From NCBI RefSeq assembly GCF_943913405.1, contig NZ_CALTYA010000005.1:54866-118865 (forward strand): DNA of 64,000 nt, read 5' to 3'. Numbering within the stretch: position 1 is the stretch's first letter; every line of letters begins with the position of its first letter. Positions 1 to 9,523 of the stretch are shown piece by piece. Source of the stretch: an uncultured Flavobacterium sp. Its GTDB lineage: Bacteria > Bacteroidota > Bacteroidia > Flavobacteriales > Flavobacteriaceae. The notes beneath the pieces are model-generated. The model made no database searches and was not told where the DNA came from. It worked only from the letters and a program-made list of their open reading frames with translations. The position numbers were made by a program, and so were the translations under genes.

Positions 1-60
1 CTGTACTTTCTTGACCGACGCATCTTTTAACAATATAGCTTCTTTGAGTTTCTTCTGCAT
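1..60 (-). CDS. N-terminal fragment of a gene running off the left edge
   Basis: An ATG on the minus strand at 58-60 opens a frame that stays open to the window edge and reads MQKKLKEAILLKDASVKKVQ. It starts 35 bases after the stop of the upstream esterase gene on the same strand, so it could be the next gene of that operon. Twenty residues are too few to assign a family. The reading frame and spacing are seen; that it is a real gene is inferred. Confidence 0.4.
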   Translation of the reverse strand, partial: MQKKLKEAILLKDASVKKVQ

Positions 61-95
61 TTTATAAAAATTGAAATGCAAAGTTCGGAAATATT

Positions 96-962
96 CTATT
101 TTGCCGAAACATTATTTTCCTTAAAAACTTTGGCAAAAAATAAAGCGTGATATGGCACTGAATTTTCCCAATATTCCCAAGTATGCGCGCCTGGACGTTC
201 GGTATAATCATGCGGAATTTTGTAATAAACCAATCTTCTGTGAAATTCTCTGTTAGATTCAATCAAAAAATCATCCACGCCGATGTCGATTGTCAAAGGC
301 ATTTTGTTCGCTTTAATTTTGTAGATCATATTCAAAACTGAATTTGCATCATACAATTCTTGCTTATCTGAATCAGCTCCAAAAACAGGTTCCATCAACT
401 TTTTCACTTGGTCAGAATTATCTCTTTGCAACATGCCGCCCATATCCAAAGCGCCACTCATGCTTCCGGCAGCGAGATATAATTCAGGATGTTTTGCCGA
501 AAGTGATAACGCTCCGTGGCCTCCCATAGACAAACCAGTGATTACGCGGCCTTTTTTCTCTGCAATTGTTCGGTAAGTTTGGTCGATTTTTTGGATGACT
601 TCTTTGGTGATATACGTCTCGAATTGGCTTTCCTTATTTATTTTACTATCCAAATAAAAACTGAATGTTTCCCCTTCTGGCATTACGATTATCATATTAT
701 ATTGATCAGCCAAATCTTTGACAGTCATTTTATTCGGAGTGCTTTTCAGCCAATCTCTGAAATGTCCATAAGCACCGTGCAAAAGATACATTACTGGATA
801 TTTCGCTTTTCCTTTTAAGTACGAATTTGGAAGAACAATAGCTGCATTATACGTTTTTCCCATCGCCACACTTGGAATTGCGAGCGTATCGACTTTTGCA
901 GCACGGGAGAAATTAGATTGCAATAAAAAAAGTAAGAAAAGAAGTGTTTTTAGTGTTTTCAT
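96..962 (-). CDS. Secreted esterase, alpha/beta hydrolase fold (esterase D / S-formylglutathione hydrolase-like)
   Basis: A 288-residue protein of the putative esterase family, probably hydrolysing ester bonds in the periplasm or outside the cell. Residues 1-22 form a signal peptide (MKTLK then a leucine/phenylalanine-rich core ending near SRAA). The oxyanion-side LLHG motif is at 60-63, the nucleophile motif GLSMGGHG puts Ser145 in GxSxG, and candidate acid and base are Asp230/231 and His260 (PGAHTWEYW). Length and motif order fit the family. The substrate cannot be read from the sequence; acyl, acetyl-xylan or feruloyl esters are all possible. It is divergent from the DUF4132 unit. Confidence 0.85.
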   Translation of the reverse strand: MKTLKTLLFLLFLLQSNFSRAAKVDTLAIPSVAMGKTYNAAIVLPNSYLKGKAKYPVMYLLHGAYGHFRDWLKSTPNKMTVKDLADQYNMIIVMPEGETFSFYLDSKINKESQFETYITKEVIQKIDQTYRTIAEKKGRVITGLSMGGHGALSLSAKHPELYLAAGSMSGALDMGGMLQRDNSDQVKKLMEPVFGADSDKQELYDANSVLNMIYKIKANKMPLTIDIGVDDFLIESNREFHRRLVYYKIPHDYTERPGAHTWEYWENSVPYHALFFAKVFKENNVSAK

Positions 963-1082
963 GAGGAGATTTGTTTGCTCAAAATAACAACATTATAACA
1001 AGATTTAAAAATAAATTATCATACTGAAATTCGCTTTGTAAGAATAATTTCCTATTTTTATGAAGTGTATAAATTTTGAATT

Positions 1083-1517
1083 TTGGAAATAAAAATCACC
1101 GTAAAACAGCTAGGAAAAAAACACCCGCTATTAAAAGAAAAAAGCGTGGAAATAAACCATAAACAATCTTCAATTCTCCTGAAAGATTTGCTGGCATTGA
1201 TTGTTGAAGAACAGGTTTTAAATTACAATAAAAAAACTATTGATTTTGACGAAAATGATACCACACATGAGCCACAAAAAAATTACCTAGAATTGTTAAG
1301 TACCACCGGAAAAGCAGGTTTTGGCAACATTTATAATGAAGCAACTGCCGATTTAGAAAAAGCCAAAAACAATGTCTTTCAAAGTTTTGAAGACGGAATA
1401 ATTGCTGTTTTTCAAGGCGAGGAAGAATTGACTTCTTTAGACCAAAATATCGATTTAAGTTTAAATTCCCCCTTCACATTCATACGTTTAACATTTTTAG
1501 CAGGAAGCTTTTGGTAA
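1083..1517 (+). CDS. Small conserved partner of the DUF4132 protein, possibly beta-grasp (ubiquitin-like) fold
   Basis: A 144-residue protein of unknown function, 16 bases upstream of the DUF4132 gene and so almost certainly cotranscribed. The only in-frame start near the 5' end is TTG at 1083; the ATG at 1060 is in another frame and stops quickly. The N-terminus (MEIKITVKQLGKK, then VEI and LLKDLLALIVEEQV) reads as two strands and a helix. The C-terminus (DGIIAVFQGEEELTSLD, then FTFIRLTFLAGSFW) resembles the last strands of MoaD/ThiS-type proteins, but ends in AGSFW instead of GlyGly. The fold is my inference. No signal peptide or membrane segment is visible. Confidence 0.7.
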   Translation: MEIKITVKQLGKKHPLLKEKSVEINHKQSSILLKDLLALIVEEQVLNYNKKTIDFDENDTTHEPQKNYLELLSTTGKAGFGNIYNEATADLEKAKNNVFQSFEDGIIAVFQGEEELTSLDQNIDLSLNSPFTFIRLTFLAGSFW

Positions 1518-1533
1518 CTAAATTAAAAAATTC

Positions 1534-4500
1534 ATGATTGCAGAAATTCTAAAAAACAAAAAAATTGAAGATCCTTTTAAAAAATTCAAAAAGGAATTAG
1601 AGGAAAACAAAGAAGCATCTATTCTGACCAAACTTTTAAGAACGCAGAAATTCAAAAAAGAAGTTGCAGAATTCGGTTTAGAATTGCTCCGAAAAAACGA
1701 CAATTATTATGATTACATAACGCTTGGTTCCAAACAAGCGACCAAATTTGAAGCGCTGTTAATTGATAATATTTGGGAAAATCCAAATTATTATTCACTT
1801 TTAGTTTATTTCTTTGGAGATGAAAAAGCAAAATATGTCAAGAAAGCTTGGGATGCGATGCCTCATAAAATGTACCAAAGTGGCTATGCCAGACGTTCGT
1901 TTCGAGCTCCAGAAAATAAGAAGTTTATTCATTTGAATCAGCTTAATTTTTTACGTTCAGCATTGCAGTTTCCATCAACATATAATTATGGCGAAGGTGG
2001 CACCACTTATTACAACCTTACTATTGAAGAACAAATTCGGTTCGATACTGAAATAACCAATAGCACTTACCAGCACTTATTATGGAGCATGGCGATTGAT
2101 TCTGGAGACGATAAAATCTTTCAATTGTTCGAAGATATTATTTTCAACAATGATGAAATCGGCAAAGTCACCCGAAATATAATCAAAGCCTTATTGAACA
2201 GCGAAAAGAAAGAAAGCTGGCAATTGGTAGAAAAACTTTTGCTGTCGGCACAACGCCAGGAAGGTTTGCGCCAGACAATTCTGGAAGCTTTGGACGAAAC
2301 CAGCATCGGCGCATTGAAATATATGATTGACGTGATTATTGAAAATAAACTGACGCGTTTTTCATCGGTTGTGCGCTCGATTGATACTTGGACAGGCCTT
2401 GGCTGGGATTCAGAAAAGGAAACCACGGTGCGCGCTATTTTAAGTTTCGCACAGCAATTCTTGAACAATCCAGAGACGATTAAAGACGGAATTGAAAGCA
2501 AAAACAATAATGAAGTGTACATGGCACTTTGGTCGCAAGGTGTTTTAGATATAGAAAAAACCGCTCCGTTTTTGCACCAGCTTTTAGACAAGGGAAGCAT
2601 TGAAAAAAAATCATTGGCTTTAAAATTTGCTAGAGAAATTGGGCATCCTTATATAGAAATGCCTTTATATTTTAAAGCTTTAGACGATGAAAACCTGCAA
2701 GTTTTGGCTTTTGCCTTGCCCGGGCTTGAGGCGCTTTTGAGTGCCAATGTCAATTCAAAATTTTATATCGACAATGCCGATTATCCTGATTTTTTCGAAA
2801 AGATTTATAATTTGACGCAAAAAATTGATTTCAAAGAAAAAGTTTTTGAAGGAAAAGTTTTCTCTTGGCTAAATACCAAATTTGACCGAAACAGCTTGTA
2901 TCAATCGCTAATTTATCTTGCCGGAGACCACAAAGAAAAGCTTGAAACCATCTTAAATCACTTCGAAGAATTTTCTATAAATTTAAGAGAAACAATTACC
3001 AGAACTGTCTTAAAAGATTTTTACTGCTATTCATTTTCTTATGGAGGAAACAACAAAGAAAACCAAATCCCGACAGATTCACAGCGCCAATTTGCCTTGC
3101 GAATTTTAAAAGACCGAGGGGAAAGCATCTTAGCTTCAGCCGTAAATGTGCTTTCAAAATTTGAACTGACCGAATCAGAATTGGGTACGTTTCAAGATTT
3201 ATTAAAACGTAAAAATTCTACGTTGCGAAAAAACCTTTTGTCATTAATTTTAAAACAAAATGACAAAGCCGTTGCGCCATTTATTGAAAACACGATTGAA
3301 AACGGCGATATTGAGCAACGTTCGGCTTCGCTAGAATTGATGCTGCAACTTCAAAAAAACAAACGCCTAGAAAACAAAATCACTGACTGGACTGCTTCTT
3401 ACAAAGAGAAAAAGAAAATTTCTGAGCGAGAAGAAAAGCTATTAGAACAGCTTGAACCTTCGAAAGACAAGAAGAATTTATCTGCTGAAAACGGCTACAC
3501 GCTGTATAACCCAAAAATGATTTCTTCGTATGAAATTCCGAAGATTGAAACTGATTCTGTCTATAGCAAATTGACGAAAAGCGACAAATATGGTTTTTCA
3601 AAACCGGTTGCTTCCATTAAAAAAGATTTAGAAAAACTGCATGAAATTTTCACGAAACATTCTGATTATGAATACGAATATGAAAATTACAACAATACGG
3701 CAGAAAAAGTTTTGCTTGGAAACGACTTTTACCAAATCAAAAGAAATACTGAAAAATTCACTGATTTAGAATTATTTCAGAATTATCCTCTATACGAAAT
3801 TTGGGACCAGTGGTTTATCGAAAGCAAACTGACTGCTTCAGATTTGTATCTTCTGACAATGGTTGAAAACTGCGACAGAAAAATTTTCAGGGAATTTTTA
3901 GAAGACTATATTTTTTATTATAAAGACAGCATTCCGAATCCGAACAAGAAGCATTATTATAGTTGGAATAATCCGATTTTAAATATTTTAAATGCTTTAG
4001 AAAACAAATATAAATTTGAAGAAAAAAACGAATTTTTGATTGATGCCACAGCTAAATTGTATTCAAAAATTCCGAGCAAAATATTAGAATTCAAGCAAAA
4101 AGAAGACAAAAACTATTATTATAACCGTTCTGACGGAGATGGCTGGCAATCTACAAGTTTCTTCGATATTTTCTTGACAAAAATTGAACTCAACAAACTT
4201 TCAGAAAATCAGATCAAGCGTGTCTGGAATCTCTATCGTTGGCGTCAATTTAACGGTTTGAAAGAAAATATTCCGTTCAGCATGCCACCGCTTTATCTTT
4301 ATGCAAAAGCATTTCAGCATCAATTTATTTCAGAAGATGAGCTTTATGAAGGCGTTCTGGAACCTGACAGAATTAGTATTTTGACTGGAGAAAAAAAGCA
4401 TTACCAACATTATGGAAGCGAAAGCCTGACCAAAGATTTTCCGTTTTTGAATGCTGTTTTAGAAAATATTCGGGAAACTTTTCTTGACGTAGAATTAAAA

Positions 4501-6597
4501 CGTGGCGACACGAATACTAGTGTTACCAAATTTGTTCAGAATTTCCAGAAAATTTATGGCATAAAACGCTTTGCCGAAATCATCGCCGGACTAGGAAAAG
4601 GCAATTTATACAAAGGTTATATTTATTCATGGAACAGTTCAGAATTGAGCAAGCAACAGCTTTTCAGCGTTTTGATCAAAAGGTGTTTTCCACGACCTGA
4701 AGAAACTCAGGAGGAATTCAATGCTTTGATCAAGAAAGAAAAAATCACCGAATTGCGACTGATTCAAGTGGCCATTTATGCACCGCAATGGCAAAGTTTT
4801 ATCAGCAATTATTTAGGATGGAAAGGATTGGATTCTGCCATTTGGTGGATGCATGCACATACAAAAACTTCAGGCTATCAAGACCAAAACTCAGAATTAG
4901 AAAGTGAAGTTGCAAAATATTCTGCCGTGGATTTACAAGATTTTAAAGACGGCGCGGTTGACAAAGTGTGGTTTGAAAAAGCCTATAAAGAATTAGGGAA
5001 AGCCAAGTGGGAACTGCTTTATGATTCGGCAAAATATGTTTCTGATGGAAACGGGCATCGCCGTGCGAGATTATATGCAGACACAATTTTAGGCGATTTG
5101 AAAATCCGTGAAGTGACCGCCAAAGTAAAAGACAAGCGCGACCAAGATTATCTTCGCGTGTATGGTTTGGTGCCGTTAAGCAAGGCCAATCCTGAAAAAG
5201 ACGTGCTTTCGCGCTATGAATATATCCAGCAATTCAAGAAAGAAAGCCGTGAATTTGGATCTATGAAACAAGCGAGCGAAGCTTTGGCAATTCGTGTGGC
5301 TTTAGAAAATCTAGCCCGAAATGCTGGTTATCCTGACCCGATTCGCTTGACTTGGGCAATGGAAACCAAGCAGGTTCAGAATATTTTATCAAAAGAAACG
5401 CAGGCAGAAATTGAAGGAATTACGGTTGGGCTAATTATAGATGAGGAAGGAAAAGCCGAATTGGTAACTTTTAAAGACGACAAACAGCTGAAGGCAATTC
5501 CTGCAAAAATTAAAAAGCACGCCTTGGTTTTAGAACTAACGCAACATCGCAAAACGCTTAGGGAACAGTTTAACCGCTCAAGAAAAGGCTTGGAAGAAGC
5601 GATGATTCGTGGCGATGAATTTTTATTTTCTGAAATAGAAAATCTTTTTGAACATCCGGTAATTTCAAAACATTTAGAAAAGCTGGTGTTTATTTCTGAC
5701 GAAAAGAGTGTCGGTTTTTATGAAAAGGGAAAACTGATTACCGTTTTTGGAGAGGAAATTCCTTTGACAGAAAAAAATACGTTGCGTATTGCACATTGCG
5801 TTGATTTGCACGAGCAAAAAGTTTGGACAGAATTTCAAAGCTATTGTTTTGACCAAAAACTAAAACAGCCATTCAAGCAGATTTTCAGGGAATTATATAT
5901 TCCTACACCAGATGAATTACAAGAAAAATCAATTTCAAGACGTTATGCCGGACATCAAGTACAGCCAAGACAAACGCTGGCCTTGCTGAAAACGCGCGGT
6001 TGGAAAGTCGATTATGAAGAAGGATTGCAGAAAGGTTTTCACAAAGAAGGTTTTCAAGTAAAGCTTTATGCCATGGCAGATTGGTTTTCTCCAGCCGATG
6101 TTGAAAGTCCGACTTTAGAAACCATTGAATTTCATTCTTTAAAAGATTATAAAAATATTGCTTTTGCAGACATAAATCCGAGAATCTTTTCTGAAGTGAT
6201 GCGCGATGTCGATTTGATAGTAAGCGTGGCCCACGTGGGCGGAGTCGATCCAGAAGCAAGCCATTCATCTATTGAAATGCGAGCTGTTTTATTGAGGGAA
6301 ACTGCACGATTGTTCAAATTAAATAATGTAGAAATTTCAGGAAGTCATGCTAAAATCAAAGGAAAAATGGCCAATTACAGCGTTCATTTAGGAAGCGCTG
6401 TCGTGCATCAAATCCCTGGAAAATATTTATCGATTCTGCCTATCCATTCGCAACATCGAGGCAGATTGTTCTTGCCTTTTGCCGATGAAGATCCAAAATC
6501 TGCCGAAGTTATTTCAAAAGTTCTGTTATTATCCAAAGACGATGAAATTCAAGACCCGACTATTTTGAGCCAGATTGATAGAAAAATCGGAACATAA
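1534..6597 (+). CDS. Very large DUF4132 domain protein (MolR/YehI-like) with helical repeat N-terminus
   Basis: A 1687-residue cytoplasmic protein. Residues about 250-650 look like HEAT-type helical repeats (for example SIEKKSLALKFAREIGHPYIEMPLYFKALDDEN, given here only as a location near residues 352-384). Around 1225-1300 a block with SREFGSMKQASEALAIRVALENLARNAGYPDP (near nt 5235-5335) and around 1458-1492 a block with RRYAGHQVQPRQTLALLKTRGW match what I recall of DUF4132 proteins. The family has no established biochemical activity. E. coli YehI is shorter (about 1200 residues), so this copy has a long N-terminal extension. Ends at a bidirectional terminator. Confidence 0.75.
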   Translation: MIAEILKNKKIEDPFKKFKKELEENKEASILTKLLRTQKFKKEVAEFGLELLRKNDNYYDYITLGSKQATKFEALLIDNIWENPNYYSLLVYFFGDEKAKYVKKAWDAMPHKMYQSGYARRSFRAPENKKFIHLNQLNFLRSALQFPSTYNYGEGGTTYYNLTIEEQIRFDTEITNSTYQHLLWSMAIDSGDDKIFQLFEDIIFNNDEIGKVTRNIIKALLNSEKKESWQLVEKLLLSAQRQEGLRQTILEALDETSIGALKYMIDVIIENKLTRFSSVVRSIDTWTGLGWDSEKETTVRAILSFAQQFLNNPETIKDGIESKNNNEVYMALWSQGVLDIEKTAPFLHQLLDKGSIEKKSLALKFAREIGHPYIEMPLYFKALDDENLQVLAFALPGLEALLSANVNSKFYIDNADYPDFFEKIYNLTQKIDFKEKVFEGKVFSWLNTKFDRNSLYQSLIYLAGDHKEKLETILNHFEEFSINLRETITRTVLKDFYCYSFSYGGNNKENQIPTDSQRQFALRILKDRGESILASAVNVLSKFELTESELGTFQDLLKRKNSTLRKNLLSLILKQNDKAVAPFIENTIENGDIEQRSASLELMLQLQKNKRLENKITDWTASYKEKKKISEREEKLLEQLEPSKDKKNLSAENGYTLYNPKMISSYEIPKIETDSVYSKLTKSDKYGFSKPVASIKKDLEKLHEIFTKHSDYEYEYENYNNTAEKVLLGNDFYQIKRNTEKFTDLELFQNYPLYEIWDQWFIESKLTASDLYLLTMVENCDRKIFREFLEDYIFYYKDSIPNPNKKHYYSWNNPILNILNALENKYKFEEKNEFLIDATAKLYSKIPSKILEFKQKEDKNYYYNRSDGDGWQSTSFFDIFLTKIELNKLSENQIKRVWNLYRWRQFNGLKENIPFSMPPLYLYAKAFQHQFISEDELYEGVLEPDRISILTGEKKHYQHYGSESLTKDFPFLNAVLENIRETFLDVELKRGDTNTSVTKFVQNFQKIYGIKRFAEIIAGLGKGNLYKGYIYSWNSSELSKQQLFSVLIKRCFPRPEETQEEFNALIKKEKITELRLIQVAIYAPQWQSFISNYLGWKGLDSAIWWMHAHTKTSGYQDQNSELESEVAKYSAVDLQDFKDGAVDKVWFEKAYKELGKAKWELLYDSAKYVSDGNGHRRARLYADTILGDLKIREVTAKVKDKRDQDYLRVYGLVPLSKANPEKDVLSRYEYIQQFKKESREFGSMKQASEALAIRVALENLARNAGYPDPIRLTWAMETKQVQNILSKETQAEIEGITVGLIIDEEGKAELVTFKDDKQLKAIPAKIKKHALVLELTQHRKTLREQFNRSRKGLEEAMIRGDEFLFSEIENLFEHPVISKHLEKLVFISDEKSVGFYEKGKLITVFGEEIPLTEKNTLRIAHCVDLHEQKVWTEFQSYCFDQKLKQPFKQIFRELYIPTPDELQEKSISRRYAGHQVQPRQTLALLKTRGWKVDYEEGLQKGFHKEGFQVKLYAMADWFSPADVESPTLETIEFHSLKDYKNIAFADINPRIFSEVMRDVDLIVSVAHVGGVDPEASHSSIEMRAVLLRETARLFKLNNVEISGSHAKIKGKMANYSVHLGSAVVHQIPGKYLSILPIHSQHRGRLFLPFADEDPKSAEVISKVLLLSKDDEIQDPTILSQIDRKIGT

Positions 6598-6627
6598 ATA
6601 GTTTTAAAAGTCAAAAACTTAAGCATC

Positions 6628-6657
6628 AAAAAGACCTTTCGTTGGAAAGGTCTTTTT
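6628..6657. terminator. Bidirectional intrinsic terminator
   Basis: Perfect 13-bp inverted repeat, AAAAAGACCTTTC and its complement, around a GTTG loop, with A-rich and T-rich flanks. It lies between the converging DUF4132 and SDR genes. Confidence 0.9.
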
Positions 6658-6666
6658 GTTTTTCTT

Positions 6667-7365
6667 TTAAGGATTTGTAGCCCAAACGGTTGCATCGGTA
6701 ATAAAACCCACATTATCCATTTCTAACATAGAAACAATCGTGTGAGCAATTTCAGAAGGTTTTAATTTTGAATCTACATTTTGTGCTTCGTAGCCTAATT
6801 TTGTTCCAAATGGCGTCACGACTTCGCTAGGATTTACTTGCATCACACGGATATTATTTTTTCTCAATTCTGCTCTCCAGCATTCAGTCATGGCAGAAAC
6901 TGCAAATTTACTCGCACAATAAGCTGTTCCGGTTGCGAAACCTTTTTGTCCTGCAGTCGATGAAATATTGACAATGTTTCCTTCGTTTTGTGGTATGAAA
7001 TGATTCGCCGCTTCTTTTCCTACCAAAAATACGCCTTTGACATTTGTCTCCCAAATTCTTGAAAAATCTGCTTCAGAAGTTTCGGTTAATGGAGCCAAAT
7101 ATCCAATTCCTGCGTTGTTTATTAGTACGTTTAAACCGCCAAGTTTTTCGTTGGCTTCTTTGAATAAAGCTTTCACCTCATCTTCATTTGAAATATCAGC
7201 TTGGAGTCCGATTGCGCCAATTTCTTGCGCAGCCCTTTCTATTTCTGATTTATTTCTGGAACAGATTACCACTTTTGCCCCTTTGCTTATTAATTGTCTG
7301 GCGGTTTCATAACCGATTCCTGTGCTTCCTCCTGTGATAATTACTTTTGCTGTATTTAGATTCAT
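6667..7365 (-). CDS. Short-chain dehydrogenase/reductase (SDR)
   Basis: A 232-residue classical SDR. The Rossmann cofactor motif TGGSTGIG is at 11-18, the NNAG motif at 83-86, and the catalytic residues are Ser135/136, Tyr149 and Lys153 (YCASK). It resembles 3-ketoacyl-ACP reductase-like enzymes of the FabG group, with NAD(P)H as likely cofactor; the substrate is unknown. It sits 60 bases downstream of an AraC-type regulator and near an aldo/keto reductase, all on the minus strand, so one regulator may control both oxidoreductases (inferred). Confidence 0.88.
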   Translation of the reverse strand: MNLNTAKVIITGGSTGIGYETARQLISKGAKVVICSRNKSEIERAAQEIGAIGLQADISNEDEVKALFKEANEKLGGLNVLINNAGIGYLAPLTETSEADFSRIWETNVKGVFLVGKEAANHFIPQNEGNIVNISSTAGQKGFATGTAYCASKFAVSAMTECWRAELRKNNIRVMQVNPSEVVTPFGTKLGYEAQNVDSKLKPSEIAHTIVSMLEMDNVGFITDATVWATNP

Positions 7366-7424
7366 AGTGTTATAGTTTGTGTATTTTACTTTTGGCTATT
7401 GCCTAATTTCTCTTGGTTTTTCTC

Positions 7425-8345
7425 TTAATTGAATGAACTTCTAAAAGCCAATGGTGAAATATTTGTTTTACTTTTAAACAATTTGCTGAACGACTGTGGA
7501 TATTCAAATCCGAGCTGATAGGCAATTTCGCTGACCGAATTATTCGTAGTCGTTAAAATTTCTTTTGCTTTTTCAATTAACTTATTATGAATGTGTTGCT
7601 GTGCATTTTGACCAGTAAGATTTCGCAACATATCGCTTAGATAATTCGGAGAAATATTCAATTGTTCGGCTAAATAATGAACGCTTGGCAATCCGAATTG
7701 TGCGACTTTTTCACCGTTGAAATAATCGCCGAGAATTTCTTCCATCTTTAGCAACAGATCATTGCTGGCATTTTTTCTCGTAATAAACTGGCGGTTGTAA
7801 AATCGGTTGCAGTAATTCAATAGCAATTCTGACTGCGAAACAATCACGTCTTGACTGAAAGAATCAATTATCGAACAATATTCATGCTCAATATCTTTCA
7901 TGATTCCGGTAATCATCGCCTCTTCTTTCTCAGAAAGATGCAAGGCTTCGTTAGTCGCATATGAGAAATATCCAAAGTTCTTGATGTTTTTTCCTAGCGG
8001 ATAATTTCGAATAAAATCAGGATGCAGAATCAGCCAATAACCGTTCAACGCAATATCCTCTTCAACAATCGCAGAAATCACTTGCCCTGGCGAAAAAAAG
8101 GTCATCGTTCCTTCATCAAAATCATAATAACTTTGGCCATATCTCATCGTTCCTTTAAAATTCTTTTTGATGCAAATCGAATAAAAGTTATAAACTACGC
8201 TTTTAAATCGGTCGTCAAAATGACATTTTATATTTTCCATATTGACCACGCTGACCAATGGATGCTCTGGTTTTGGCAATTCAAGAACACGATGCAAATC
8301 AGATATCGATTCAAAAACATAAGGCTGGATTGTTGCTTTTTTCAT
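7425..8345 (-). CDS. AraC-family transcriptional regulator
   Basis: A 306-residue regulator. The N-terminal two thirds is an AraC-like ligand/dimerisation region without a recognisable enzyme motif. The C-terminus (about 205-306) is the double helix-turn-helix: LPSVHYLAEQLNISPNYLSDML for the first HTH and SVSEIAYQLGFEYPQSFSKLFK for the second, ending in the usual G..P..FR region (ISPLAFRSSFN). Genes on both sides on the same strand encode oxidoreductases. The effector is not evident. Confidence 0.9.
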   Translation of the reverse strand: MKKATIQPYVFESISDLHRVLELPKPEHPLVSVVNMENIKCHFDDRFKSVVYNFYSICIKKNFKGTMRYGQSYYDFDEGTMTFFSPGQVISAIVEEDIALNGYWLILHPDFIRNYPLGKNIKNFGYFSYATNEALHLSEKEEAMITGIMKDIEHEYCSIIDSFSQDVIVSQSELLLNYCNRFYNRQFITRKNASNDLLLKMEEILGDYFNGEKVAQFGLPSVHYLAEQLNISPNYLSDMLRNLTGQNAQQHIHNKLIEKAKEILTTTNNSVSEIAYQLGFEYPQSFSKLFKSKTNISPLAFRSSFN

Positions 8346-8367
8346 AATTGTAGCGTTTTATAAAAAA

Positions 8368-8396
8368 GAAAAGCTATCCGTAAAGATAACTTTTTC
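8368..8396 (-). terminator. Probable terminator of the aldo/keto reductase gene
   Basis: Imperfect hairpin (GAAAAGCTATC pairing with GATAACTTTTTC) with one bulge. The single mismatch becomes a G-U pair in the minus-strand RNA, which fits termination after the aldo/keto reductase, and T-rich sequence follows on that strand. Confidence 0.5.
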
Positions 8397-8414
8397 CTTT
8401 TTAGAAATTTGATA

Positions 8415-9425
8415 TTATTGGTCGATTGTCTGCATACTTATTGCATCATATCGGTCGCCTGTTGAAGTTCCCAAAGGAACAATATTATCTAGTGTTTCTA
8501 ATTCTTCACCGGTTAATTGAATGTTTGCGGCTGCAATATTTTCCTCTACATATTTCACTCTTTTTGTTCCAGGAATTGGTAAAAATCCTTTTGAAGCCAC
8601 CCAAGCAATAGCCAATTGTGAAGCTGTGATATTTTTTGCGACAGCTAATTTTTCAATTTCCTTGAGTAAATCTATATTCTTATAAAAATTTTCTTCCTGA
8701 AAACGAGGAATTGATCTTCTGAAATCATCGGCTGCAAAATCATCTGGAGATTTGATTTCTCCGTTAAAAAATCCTCTTGATAATGGAGAATATGCTACAA
8801 ATCCAATACCTAATTCTTCCAACGTTTTTAAAATTCCAGCTTCTTCGACTGTTCTTTCAAATAATGAATATTCGGTTTGAACAGCTGTCAGCGGATGAAT
8901 TTTGTGTGCTCTTTTTATGGTATTTGAAGAAACCTCTGAAAGTCCGATATAACCCACTTTTCCTTCTTTTACTAGATCTGCCATAGCGCCAACGGTTTCT
9001 TCAATTGGCGTATCTGGATCTAAACGGTGCAGATAATACAAATCAATATAATCTGTTCCCAGATTTTTTAAAGAGCGTTCTACTGCTTTTTTTACGTAGT
9101 CTTTCTTTCCGTTAAACTTCCAAGTTAATTGCTCATTATCGTCTATTTCAAATCCGAATTTTGTGGCAATTTGATAACTGTGTCTGTTTCCCTTAATCGC
9201 TTTTGCTACCAATCTTTCATTCTCTAACGGACCGTACAAATCAGCCGTATCTAGAAAATTTCCACCTAATTCTAACGAACGGTGAATCGTTGAAATCGCT
9301 TGATTTTCATCGGCTTTGCCATAAATATCCATGCCGGCAATTTTTGACATTCCCATGCAGCCTAATCCGATATTTGGAACAACTAATCCTTCGCTTCCTA
9401 ATTTTACTTTTTTTATCGTACTCAT
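8415..9425 (-). CDS. Aldo/keto reductase
   Basis: A 336-residue NADPH-dependent aldo/keto reductase that reduces carbonyl compounds or reoxidises alcohols. Counting from the MSTIKK start, the catalytic tetrad is Asp59, Tyr64 (DTADLYG), Lys89 (ATKF) and His133 (YYLHRLD). The C-terminal GTKRVKYVEEN region is the NADP-binding part. I prefer the ATG at 9425 to the one 21 bases upstream because family alignment starts there. Together with the AraC regulator and the SDR it forms a small redox-enzyme neighbourhood. Confidence 0.9.
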   Translation of the reverse strand: MSTIKKVKLGSEGLVVPNIGLGCMGMSKIAGMDIYGKADENQAISTIHRSLELGGNFLDTADLYGPLENERLVAKAIKGNRHSYQIATKFGFEIDDNEQLTWKFNGKKDYVKKAVERSLKNLGTDYIDLYYLHRLDPDTPIEETVGAMADLVKEGKVGYIGLSEVSSNTIKRAHKIHPLTAVQTEYSLFERTVEEAGILKTLEELGIGFVAYSPLSRGFFNGEIKSPDDFAADDFRRSIPRFQEENFYKNIDLLKEIEKLAVAKNITASQLAIAWVASKGFLPIPGTKRVKYVEENIAAANIQLTGEELETLDNIVPLGTSTGDRYDAISMQTIDQ

Positions 9426-9523
9426 AATTGTGTTTTTAATTATCAATACAAAGTTGATTCAGAAATCAATTTTAAAAGTAACCGAATTACTTATAGTTGT
9501 ATCCAAAACGAGAAACTTAATAC

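Noticed and set aside
5903..6268. Long open frame antisense to the DUF4132 C-terminus
   Set aside because: It is wholly inside a gene with clear family motifs and has no ribosome-binding or family signal of its own.
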